A stretch of DNA of 64,000 nucleotides from Nitrobacteraceae bacterium AZCC 1564 (lineage in GTDB: Bacteria > Pseudomonadota > Alphaproteobacteria > Rhizobiales > Xanthobacteraceae), in assembly GCA_036924835.1 (NCBI GenBank), contig JBAGRR010000001.1:2557001-2621000 (forward strand), in the 5' to 3' direction. A program made the translations under genes and the position numbers. The notes beneath the pieces were generated by a model. It worked only from the letters and a program-made list of their open reading frames with translations. It was not told where the DNA came from and did no database searches. Shown here one piece after another: positions 57,254 through 64,000 of the stretch (within the stretch, counting starts at the first letter, position 1; each line of letters opens with the position of its first letter).

Positions 57254-58096
57254 ATGAAAAACAACATCTCATTCGACACGCACACGGCCCGGCGCATTGC
57301 CTGCTTGCTGACCGCATCCGTGGCATGGCTTGCGATGCCTGTATTGGCCTTTGCGCAGGACGCGGCCACTGCGGCAGCCACAGTACCGGATGCAGCCACA
57401 CCAAATCCTTTGCTGCCGCACAACCTATCCCCGTGGGGCATGTTCATGAATGCCGACGTGGTCGTCAAAGCAGTGATGATCGGCCTCGCTTTCGCTTCGC
57501 TCGTCACATGGACAGTTTGCTTCGCCAAAATGGTCGAGCTCCGCGCCGACACCCGAAAAGCCAAGAAGCGCATCAAGGTTCTCTCGCACGATGCATCGAT
57601 GGCTGAGGCCGACCGGGATACGCGCGAGAAGAATGATGCTGTCGCGCAGCTCGTGCAGTCGGCCGTCAAGGAAGCAAGCCTGTCTGAAGTTTTTGATGAA
57701 GGCTTCAAGGAACGTGTCGAGCTTCGTCTCAGCCGGGTTGAGGCAGCCATGGCCCGGAAGATTTCGCGTGGCACCGGTGTTCTCGCCACCATTGGCGCGA
57801 CCGCACCGTTCGTTGGTCTGTTCGGCACGGTGTGGGGCATCATGAACTCGTTCATCGGCATCTCGGAATCGCATACGACGAATCTTGCCGTCGTCGCGCC
57901 CGGCATTGCCGAAGCTCTGCTTGCGACGGCCATGGGACTGATCGCGGCTATTCCGGCGGTCGTGATCTACAACCATCTTGCCCGCCAAATTTCAGCTTAC
58001 CGGGCCTTGCTGGGCGATGCGTCGGCGCAAGTGATGCTGTTGATCAGCCGCGATCAGGGCCGCCGTTCCCTGCGCGTGGCCCGCGCTGCGGAGTAA
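57254..58096 (+). CDS. exbB: ExbB, TonB-complex proton channel
   Basis: 280 residues: signal peptide and Ala/Pro linker (~1-60), then three membrane helices of the MotA/TolQ/ExbB family. Signature ATIGATAPFVGLFGTVWGIM and the third-helix segment LLATAMGLIAAIPAVVIYNH are visible. With ExbD it drives TonB using the proton gradient. Nine bases before exbD. Confidence 0.93.
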   Translation: MKNNISFDTHTARRIACLLTASVAWLAMPVLAFAQDAATAAATVPDAATPNPLLPHNLSPWGMFMNADVVVKAVMIGLAFASLVTWTVCFAKMVELRADTRKAKKRIKVLSHDASMAEADRDTREKNDAVAQLVQSAVKEASLSEVFDEGFKERVELRLSRVEAAMARKISRGTGVLATIGATAPFVGLFGTVWGIMNSFIGISESHTTNLAVVAPGIAEALLATAMGLIAAIPAVVIYNHLARQISAYRALLGDASAQVMLLISRDQGRRSLRVARAAE

Positions 58097-58104
58097 ATTG
58101 AGTC

Positions 58105-58539
58105 ATGGGCGCAAAACTCGGCGGAAATTCCGGCCTCGGCGACGACGATCTCGCCGAAACGCATGAGATCAACGTTACGCCGTTCATTGACGTGATGCTG
58201 GTGCTTCTCATTATCTTCATGGTGGCCGCGCCGCTCGCGACCGTTGATGTGGGCGTCAATCTGCCCGCGAGCACCGCAACGCCTCCACCACGGCCGGACA
58301 AGCCGATCTTCGTGACCGTCAAGCCTGATCTGTCGCTCGCTGTCGGCGAGGATATCGTCCCGCGTGACACTTTTATCGGTGCGCTCGACACTGCAACCGG
58401 TGGCAAGAAAGCTGATCCGGTGTTCCTGCGTGCGGACAAGACCGTCAACTACGGCGACCTGATGGAGGTGATGAACCTGCTGCGCAATGCAGGCTACCTC
58501 AAAATCGCTCTCGTCGGCCTCGACGCAAGACAGAACTGA
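58105..58539 (+). CDS. exbD: ExbD
   Basis: 144 residues, one membrane helix with the essential Asp in NVTPFIDVMLVLLIIFMV, then a periplasmic domain (VFLRADKTVNYGDLMEVM). Sits between exbB and tonB. Confidence 0.93.
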   Translation: MGAKLGGNSGLGDDDLAETHEINVTPFIDVMLVLLIIFMVAAPLATVDVGVNLPASTATPPPRPDKPIFVTVKPDLSLAVGEDIVPRDTFIGALDTATGGKKADPVFLRADKTVNYGDLMEVMNLLRNAGYLKIALVGLDARQN

Positions 58540-58573
58540 CAACCAAGAAAGACTCAAAAAGAAACTCATTGTC

Positions 58574-59332
58574 ATGAATGCTCTTGCTCTCTACAGCCCA
58601 TCGCGGTCCGGCCTCTGGCGTTGGGGCCTGTCGGCTTTGCTTGTTGTGAGCATTCATGGCGCGCTGATCGCTGCGGGCGTATGGTTGGCGCCTCCACCGC
58701 CGGATGCCGTCGGCACGGCGTCAGAGCCCATCATGCTGGATCTTGAATCGGCGCCACCGACTCCCGAGCCGCCAGTGGCGGATATTGCTCCGGGGCCGAC
58801 GATGCAGGAAGCCGAACCACCGGCGCCTGAACCGGAAAAGCAGGAAGAGGCGCAGAAAGAGGAAATTCCGCCGACACCGGTGCAGGAAGCTCCCGAAGTC
58901 GTCGCCCCACCGGAAAAGCCAAAGCCGGAACCAACGCCAGAGCCCGAAAAGCCAAAGCCGAAGCCTGTCGTCCAGAAAAAGCCGAAGAAGCCGACCGATA
59001 CGCCTGCGCCGCGTACCACTGCGCCGCCGCGGGCCTCTCAGGCCGCGCGCGCCAACTACAGTGGCATCCTGGCGGCGCACATCCAGCGCTACAAGCAGTA
59101 TCCTGCTAGCGCGAAATCGGCCGGCGAACAGGGCGTGGTAACGGTCGCGTTCTCAGTCACGCGTGGGGGACAGGCTGTGGGCGTTCGGCTCGTTCGCTCG
59201 TCAGGCCATTCGGCGCTTGACTCTGCGGCGCTCGGTGCGATCCGCAGCGCTCAGCCCCTGCCGATCCCTCCATCAGATATGCCGGCGTCGGCGCTGTCGT
59301 TCTCGGTGCCATTCAGATACAGCATTCGCTGA
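58574..59332 (+). CDS. tonB: TonB energy transducer
   Basis: 252 residues from ATG 58574; an upstream in-frame ATG lies inside exbD and is rejected. An N-terminal anchor (LSALLVVSIHGALIAAGVWL, with the conserved Ser-x3-His) is followed by a long Pro/Glu/Lys-rich spacer (~50-170). The C-terminal domain has YSGILAAHIQRYKQYP and VRLVRSSGHSALDSAALGAI. The ribosome site is weak, so coupling with exbD (34 bases) may matter. Confidence 0.92.
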   Translation: MNALALYSPSRSGLWRWGLSALLVVSIHGALIAAGVWLAPPPPDAVGTASEPIMLDLESAPPTPEPPVADIAPGPTMQEAEPPAPEPEKQEEAQKEEIPPTPVQEAPEVVAPPEKPKPEPTPEPEKPKPKPVVQKKPKKPTDTPAPRTTAPPRASQAARANYSGILAAHIQRYKQYPASAKSAGEQGVVTVAFSVTRGGQAVGVRLVRSSGHSALDSAALGAIRSAQPLPIPPSDMPASALSFSVPFRYSIR

Positions 59333-59350
59333 ATCGCCGGCTTTGCGTGT

Positions 59351-59426
59351 CTAGTGTCCCGAATCCGAAGTTCGCACAGACTTGCGGCTTGCTCGGATGC
59401 GAACTTCGGAATCAAAGGGACACTAG
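59351..59426. repeat. 76-bp bulged palindrome, element B
   Basis: The left arm begins CTAGTGTCCC and continues GAATCCGAAGTTCGCA. The right arm mirrors it and ends GGGACACTAG with four unpaired extra bases after the outer ten. The loop contains CTTGCGGCTT. Confidence 0.85.
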
Positions 59427-59440
59427 CAAGCCTATGATTT

Positions 59441-59516
59441 GAGTGCCGCTCTTGGATTTGAAGTTCTTCATCGCGCTTGCGGCTTCACCCGGAAGAACTT
59501 CAAATCCGCGGCACTC
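59441..59516. repeat. 76-bp bulged palindrome, element C
   Basis: The left arm begins GAGTGCCGC, four unpaired bases (TCTT), then GGATTTGAAGTTCTTC. The right arm is GAAGAACTTCAAATCC then GCGGCACTC. The loop again contains CTTGCGGCTT. Fifteen bases... 14 nt after element B. Confidence 0.85.
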
Positions 59517-59591
59517 GTGTGGTTCAGGTTCAGAAGTTCGCTGGAACGACTCGCAGAAAAAATCGGACGAACTTTTGAACCACCACACTAG
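59514..59591. repeat. 78-bp bulged palindrome, element D
   Basis: Left arm CTCGTGTGG, four extra bases, GGTTCAGAAGTTCG; right arm CGAACTTTTGAACC then CCACACTAG with small mismatches. It overlaps the end of element C by three bases. Together B, C and D fill most of the tonB-cioA gap; the remaining ~190 bases to cioA hold nothing I recognise. Confidence 0.75.
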
Positions 59592-59783
59592 TATCGCCTC
59601 GCCGCACCGTGGTCCGCATGAGGCTGAACCATGGGCAAATTGCCCTAACCGTTTGCGGCTGGGCCAAGTCTCTGAACACATTGCCGGAAATGGCCCGTAC
59701 CGAGAGACCGCAAACTCTTCAGGCAATATGAGCACAGCGGATAGCGTGATATAACCGTTCCGATCGGCCACATGGGGGGTGCG

Positions 59784-61196
59784 ATGTTCGACGGTTTCGA
59801 CGCTATCACGCTGGCCCGCTTGCAATTCTCTTTCACGATGAGCTTTCACATCGTGTTTCCGGCCTTCTCCATCGGCCTTGCAAGCTATCTGGCGGTCCTT
59901 GAGGCGCTGTGGCTATGGACGGGCCGCGAGGTTTTCATCAACCTCTTTAATTATTGGCTGAAGATCTTTGCAGTCGCATTCGGCATGGGTGTCGTTTCCG
60001 GCATCGTAATGTCCTATCAGTTCGGCACCAACTGGGCGGTGTACTCGGACAAAGCGGGGCCGATCGTCGGGCCTTTAATGGCCTATGAAGTGTTGACGGC
60101 ATTCTTCCTTGAAGCCGGATTCCTTGGCGTCATGCTGTTCGGGCTGGAGCGCGTCGGCCACCGGCTGCATTTTTTTGCAACGCTCATGGTCGCGATCGGC
60201 ACGCTGATTTCGGCATTCTGGATTTTGTCAGCGAACTCATGGATGCAGACGCCCGCCGGTCACACGGTTAATGCTGCCGGACAATTCGTCCCTGACGACT
60301 GGTGGAAGGTGATCTTCAATCCATCGTTTCCCTATCGCCTCGTGCACATGGTGCTGGCAGCCTATCTCACCACAGCATTCGTGGTCGGCGCGGTTGGCGC
60401 GTATCACCTCTTGAAGAATTCCGCGCTCGAAGGCCCGCGCGTGATGTTCTCGATGGCAATGTGGATGGCCGCGCTGGTGGCACCGATCCAGATTTTCGCG
60501 GGCGATCAACACGGCCTGAACACGCTGGAACATCAGCCAGTGAAGATCATGGCAATGGAAGGCCATTTCACCAGCCATCCTGACGGCGCACCATTAATCT
60601 TGTTCGGGCTGCCCGATCAGGAGGAGGGCGTACTGAAATATCCGATTGAGATTCCACATGCCGGGTCACTGATCCTCAAACACTCGCTCGATGCGCCATT
60701 GAAAGGCCTTGACACCGTGCCGCGTGAAAATTGGCCGCGGGTCGATATCGTGTTCTGGTCATTCCGCGTGATGGTGGGCATCGGCTTCCTGATGCTCGGC
60801 ATCGGCCTGCTCAGCCTCTGGGCGCGGTGGCGCGGCATATTGCACGAGTGGAAACTTCTCCATCGCTTTGCCGTTGCGATGGGCCCGGCCGGCTTCATCG
60901 CCGTGCTTGCAGGCTGGGTGACGACCGAAGTGGGACGGCAGCCCTACACAGTATACGGATTACTCCGCACAGCAGACTCCGCCTCCCCTCTTGCCGCGCC
61001 GGCTGTCGCCTCGTCTTTGGTGGCATTTATCATCGTCTATTTCATCGTGTTCGGCATGGGCGTATTCTACATCCTCCGTCTGATGAAGGCGCCGCCACAT
61101 CACGGCGAAGAAGGTCCGAGCGCCGACATACCGACTCATGCTGGCGGCCTGACGCCGGCACAAGGTGTCACAGCCAGCGCGCCGGCACGGGGGTGA
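59784..61196 (+). CDS. cioA: Cyanide-insensitive bd-type ubiquinol oxidase subunit I
   Basis: 470 residues from ATG 59784, preceded by GGGGGG 4 bases away; ATG 59772 lies in that ribosome site. About nine membrane helices. Heme-ligand His in FSFTMSFHIVFPAFSIG and the conserved GLPDQEEG/WPRVD region are present. The Q-loop is short, as in CIO-type enzymes. Oxidises quinol and reduces O2 without pumping protons. Confidence 0.92.
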   Translation: MFDGFDAITLARLQFSFTMSFHIVFPAFSIGLASYLAVLEALWLWTGREVFINLFNYWLKIFAVAFGMGVVSGIVMSYQFGTNWAVYSDKAGPIVGPLMAYEVLTAFFLEAGFLGVMLFGLERVGHRLHFFATLMVAIGTLISAFWILSANSWMQTPAGHTVNAAGQFVPDDWWKVIFNPSFPYRLVHMVLAAYLTTAFVVGAVGAYHLLKNSALEGPRVMFSMAMWMAALVAPIQIFAGDQHGLNTLEHQPVKIMAMEGHFTSHPDGAPLILFGLPDQEEGVLKYPIEIPHAGSLILKHSLDAPLKGLDTVPRENWPRVDIVFWSFRVMVGIGFLMLGIGLLSLWARWRGILHEWKLLHRFAVAMGPAGFIAVLAGWVTTEVGRQPYTVYGLLRTADSASPLAAPAVASSLVAFIIVYFIVFGMGVFYILRLMKAPPHHGEEGPSADIPTHAGGLTPAQGVTASAPARG

Positions 61197-61201
61197 GCAT
61201 C

Positions 61202-62221
61202 ATGACTGGCGTTCCAATCGATATCGCAACCGTCTGGGCTTTTATCATTGCTTTCGCCGTCTTCATGTACATCGTCATGGACGGCTTCGATCTCGGCCTT
61301 GGCATGCTGTTTCCGATGTTTCCGAAGAAGGCGGACCGCGACGTAATGATGAACACGGTTGCGCCGGTGTGGGACGGTAATGAGACCTGGCTGGTGCTTG
61401 GCGGCGGCGGATTGTTCGCCGCGTTCCCACTGGCTTATGGCGTGCTGATGCCCGCGATCTATACGCCGATCATCGCCATGCTGATTGGGTTGATCTTTCG
61501 CGGTGTCGCGTTCGAATTTCGCTGGCGCACGCATGGCGAGCGCAATCGCTGGGACGTTGCATTCGCCGGCGGTTCACTGCTGGCGGCCTTGTCGCAAGGC
61601 ATCGCGCTTGGCGCGATCCTCCAAGGCATTCAGGTTGATGGCCGCAGCTACGCAGGCGGCTGGTGGGATTGGCTGACCCCGTTCAGTATTTTGACGGGAC
61701 TTTCAGTCGTTGCTGGCTACGGATTGCTTGGCGCCACGTGGCTCGTGATGAAGACAACAGGCGAATTGCGCGATCACGCCTATCGGCTCACATGGTGGCT
61801 GCTGATTGCAACTCTGGTCGCGATCGTCGCTGTCAGCCTCGCGACGCCATTCCTCCAGGCAGAATACTGGCGGCGGTGGTTTCAATGGCCGAGTATTATT
61901 TTCACGGCACCAATTCCGATTGCTGTGACGGTCGTCACGCTGATGCTGCTCAAGAGCGTCGCGAACAAGCAGGATCACCGGCCGTTCTTTTTGTCGCTGA
62001 TATTATTCGCCCTCACCTATGCGGGCCTTGGCGTCAGCATGTATCCCTATATCGTGCCGCAGAGCATCACCATTTGGCAGGCCGCAGCTCCCGACATCAG
62101 TCTCAATTTCATGATTGTTGGCGTAGCGATCTTAGTCCCGATCATCCTGATCTACACTGCCTGGGCCTACTGGGTGTTTCGCGGCAAGGTCCACGCCGAC
62201 AGCGGCGGTTATCACTCATGA
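61202..62221 (+). CDS. cioB: Cyanide-insensitive bd-type ubiquinol oxidase subunit II
   Basis: 339 residues from ATG 61202, five bases after the cioA stop. CydB family with YIVMDGFDLGLGML near the N-terminus and APVWDGNETWLVLGGGGLFA. About eight membrane helices. Its stop overlaps the start of a 42-residue membrane protein. Confidence 0.93.
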   Translation: MTGVPIDIATVWAFIIAFAVFMYIVMDGFDLGLGMLFPMFPKKADRDVMMNTVAPVWDGNETWLVLGGGGLFAAFPLAYGVLMPAIYTPIIAMLIGLIFRGVAFEFRWRTHGERNRWDVAFAGGSLLAALSQGIALGAILQGIQVDGRSYAGGWWDWLTPFSILTGLSVVAGYGLLGATWLVMKTTGELRDHAYRLTWWLLIATLVAIVAVSLATPFLQAEYWRRWFQWPSIIFTAPIPIAVTVVTLMLLKSVANKQDHRPFFLSLILFALTYAGLGVSMYPYIVPQSITIWQAAAPDISLNFMIVGVAILVPIILIYTAWAYWVFRGKVHADSGGYHS

Positions 62222-62346
62222 TGACACACCAGCCTCCACGTTCCCTGGTGCAGAAGCTTATGTGGTTTGGCGCGCTTTGGCTGCTCGGGATCGGCGCGGT
62301 CGGCCTGATCGCCTTCATCTTGCGGCTATGGATTGCTCCGCACTGA
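62218..62346 (+). CDS. DUF2474-type 42-residue membrane protein of the bd oxidase
   Basis: MMTHQPPRSLVQKLMWFGAL begins it, followed by a single helix LLGIGAVGLIAFILRLWIA and the end PH. ATG 62218 overlaps the cioB stop (ATGATGA); the next ATG is also possible. DUF2474 proteins occupy this place after cioB/cydB and probably act like CydX, a small oxidase subunit. Confidence 0.75.
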   Translation: MMTHQPPRSLVQKLMWFGALWLLGIGAVGLIAFILRLWIAPH

Positions 62347-62481
62347 CCATCTACCTCCGCACATTCATTAGTATTTTAAGAGTTTACGACCATCGTGCTG
62401 CCCAGGGGGCAAGCCTGTTACTTGCCAGCCGCGCGTGGCTAGGGTTTTATGCCTGCTCAAGGGCTAACGCAGGATTCTCAG

Positions 62482-63093
62482 ATGACGAAGATCAGGCTTC
62501 TGCACAGCGCTGTTGCTGCAGCGTGTCTTGTGCTGATTTCTCTTCTCGCCGTGCCGCAGGCATTCGCGCAGGGCCGCGAGATGAACATCGGCGATCAGCC
62601 GGGCTACATCCCGAACGAGGCTGAAGAAGAACTTCCACCGGAATACAAGCGAACGGCCGTGTTCTACCGGACCACCGAGGCACCGGGCACGATCATCATC
62701 AGCACCTCTGAGCGTTTTCTCTATCTCATCCAGGGCAATGGACGAGCGCTACGCTACGGCATTGGCGTCGGCCGCGAGGGCTTCCAGTGGCAGGGGCTGC
62801 AGAAGATCAGCCGCAAGCAGGAATGGCCGGACTGGACTCCGCCCCCGGAGATGATCCAGCGCCAACCGTATCTACCTCGCTTCATGGCGGGTGGCCCCGG
62901 CAATCCAATGGGCGCGCGTGCGCTTTACCTCGGTGCCACCGTCTATCGTATCCACGGCACCAATCAGCCGCAGACCATCGGCAGCGCCGTATCGTCCGGC
63001 TGCTTCCGTCTGGTCAACGCCGATGTGACGGACCTCTATAACCGCGTTCCGGTCGGCACCAAGGTCATCATTCGCCAACGACCAGAACTCTGA
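62482..63093 (+). CDS. L,D-transpeptidase (YkuD/ErfK type)
   Basis: 203 residues from ATG 62482, the start that gives a signal peptide (AVAAACLVLISLLAVPQAFAQ). The YkuD domain has IIISTSERFLYLI, and the active site HGTNQPQTIGSAVSSGCFRL (His and Cys). Forms 3-3 cross-links in peptidoglycan or attaches proteins to it. Confidence 0.9.
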   Translation: MTKIRLLHSAVAAACLVLISLLAVPQAFAQGREMNIGDQPGYIPNEAEEELPPEYKRTAVFYRTTEAPGTIIISTSERFLYLIQGNGRALRYGIGVGREGFQWQGLQKISRKQEWPDWTPPPEMIQRQPYLPRFMAGGPGNPMGARALYLGATVYRIHGTNQPQTIGSAVSSGCFRLVNADVTDLYNRVPVGTKVIIRQRPEL

Positions 63094-63154
63094 TCGCGTC
63101 GATCGTTTTCCAGCATCACGTCTTTCATTCGCCAGCTCACCAGCGAGATATCCT

Positions 63155-64000
63155 ATGAAGTGGAATTTCCGGGCAGGACTTCTGATCGGCCTCGCCATCG
63201 CTTTCGGCGTCGCTGCGGCTGCAGTCGCCTATGAACGCTATGATACGCGGACCTTGAAGCGAACCTTGCGCCGCGACGCAGTGCTGTGCGGCGTGAACAC
63301 CGGATTGCCGGGCTTTTCGATGCCGGACGACAAGGGCAACTGGTCGGGCTTTGACGTCGATATCTGCCGCGCCGTTGCGGCTGCAATCTTCAACGACCCG
63401 AACAAGGTCAAGTTTATCCCACTCGACGCCAATGAGCGCTTCAAGGAATTGCGGGACCGCAAGGTCGATATCCTGTCGCGCAATTCGACATGGAGTATGT
63501 CGCGCGAAACCGAATACGGCCTGAACTTCGCCGCCGTCGCCTACTATGACGGTGAAGGCTTCATGGTGCGCCAGTCGCGCAACATCGATTCCGGCCTGGA
63601 GCTAGACGGCAGCAAGGTATGCGTGCAAGCCAACACGACCACGCAACTCAACCTCGCCGACTATTTCCGCGCCAATAATATCAAGTATCAAGAATTTAAC
63701 TTCCCAAAGCTCGACGATGTGATCGCGGCCTATGACTCCGGTAAGTGCGATGTTCTGACAACGGACGTCTCACAGCTTTACGCGCTTCGTCTGCGGCTGT
63801 CGAAACCGAATGAGCACGTCATCCTGCCGGATGTGATTTCGAAAGAACCGCTGGCACCTGTGGTGCGGCAGCGCGACGACGAATGGCTGCTGATCGTGAA
63901 GTGGGCAATCTATGCCATGATCAATGCAGAAGAGCTTGGCATCACCTCGAAGAACATCGACGAAGCGATGAAATCGAAGAAGCCCGACGTCATGCGACTG
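63155..64000 (+). CDS. aapJ: AapJ/BztA-like amino-acid ABC transporter binding protein (partial)
   Basis: The first 282 codons of a periplasmic binding protein running out of the window. Signal segment RAGLLIGLAIAFGVAAAAVA is followed by LCGVNTGLPGFSMPDDKGNW, GFDVDICRAVAAAIF and DILSRNSTWSMSRETEYGL, as in the general L-amino-acid (AapJ) family of about 340 residues. aapQMP would be expected downstream. Confidence 0.88.
   Translation, partial: MKWNFRAGLLIGLAIAFGVAAAAVAYERYDTRTLKRTLRRDAVLCGVNTGLPGFSMPDDKGNWSGFDVDICRAVAAAIFNDPNKVKFIPLDANERFKELRDRKVDILSRNSTWSMSRETEYGLNFAAVAYYDGEGFMVRQSRNIDSGLELDGSKVCVQANTTTQLNLADYFRANNIKYQEFNFPKLDDVIAAYDSGKCDVLTTDVSQLYALRLRLSKPNEHVILPDVISKEPLAPVVRQRDDEWLLIVKWAIYAMINAEELGITSKNIDEAMKSKKPDVMRL

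Noticed and set aside
60731-61201. A 157-codon extension of cioB upstream
   Set aside because: It lies inside cioA in another frame; CydB-type sequence begins at ATG 61202.

Overview
The window looks like chromosome from an alphaproteobacterium of the Bradyrhizobium/Afipia/Rhodopseudomonas/Nitrobacter group. The evidence is GcrA, the two-domain dCTP deaminase, a SAM-II riboswitch before metZ, 5-aminolevulinate synthase (C4 pathway), and dispersed palindromic repeats of the type seen in those genomes. It falls into two halves with different histories.

Left half (1 to about 31 kb) is accessory and partly decayed. (a) 1-4.5 kb, minus strand: an operon with an IolC-like kinase fused to a DUF2090 aldolase-like domain (now frameshifted), two TauC/SsuC-type permeases and a substrate-binding protein, behind a LacI-type operator. 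(b) 4.7-6.0 kb: a wrecked ParB-like gene. (c) 6.5-11.4 kb: an RND efflux adaptor and pump whose outer-membrane channel gene is deleted, frameshifted and cut by an IS5-type insertion sequence (11380-12875), itself carrying a stop in its transposase. (d) 13-18.4 kb: OxyR, a solitary GroEL with an unusual His/Asp tail, and a partial sulfur-oxidation set (SoxY, SoxZ, a broken cytochrome c, a SoxF/FccB flavoprotein). (e) 18.5-27.9 kb, minus strand: an 11-gene respiratory operon: a cupredoxin-like protein, a Tat-type metallophosphoesterase, a cytochrome c, CcoN, a CcoO fused to a CcoP-like diheme region, four very small membrane proteins, a TauE/SafE-like protein and a CcoI copper ATPase (frameshifted). 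Facing it on the plus strand are a SCO copper chaperone and HemA. Together these encode an oxidase, its copper supply and its heme supply; the Sox genes could feed it electrons. (f) 30.4-33.8 kb: a broken K+ channel with a zinc ribbon, and a secreted Gln/Arg-repeat protein with Spy/CpxP-like modules.

Right half (34-64 kb) is intact core genome: an NDUFA9-like reductase, dCTP deaminase, SAM-II riboswitch and metZ, an SGNH/SGNH/OpgC operon, apaG, hslO, argF-argD, gcrA, a PhoR-like kinase, a UPF0104 flippase-like protein, an OmpA/BON protein, a polysaccharide deacetylase, and an SDR. An iron-uptake island follows (PiuC-like dioxygenase, TonB-dependent receptor, PepSY protein, ExbB-ExbD-TonB). 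Then come a cyanide-insensitive bd-type quinol oxidase with its 42-residue partner, an L,D-transpeptidase and the start of an AapJ-like amino-acid binding protein.

Every broken gene seen lies left of 31.2 kb. The structure least explained by genes is a family of 76-78 bp bulged palindromes (36271-36347 and three almost in tandem at 59351-59591), whose arms differ between copies but remain self-complementary.
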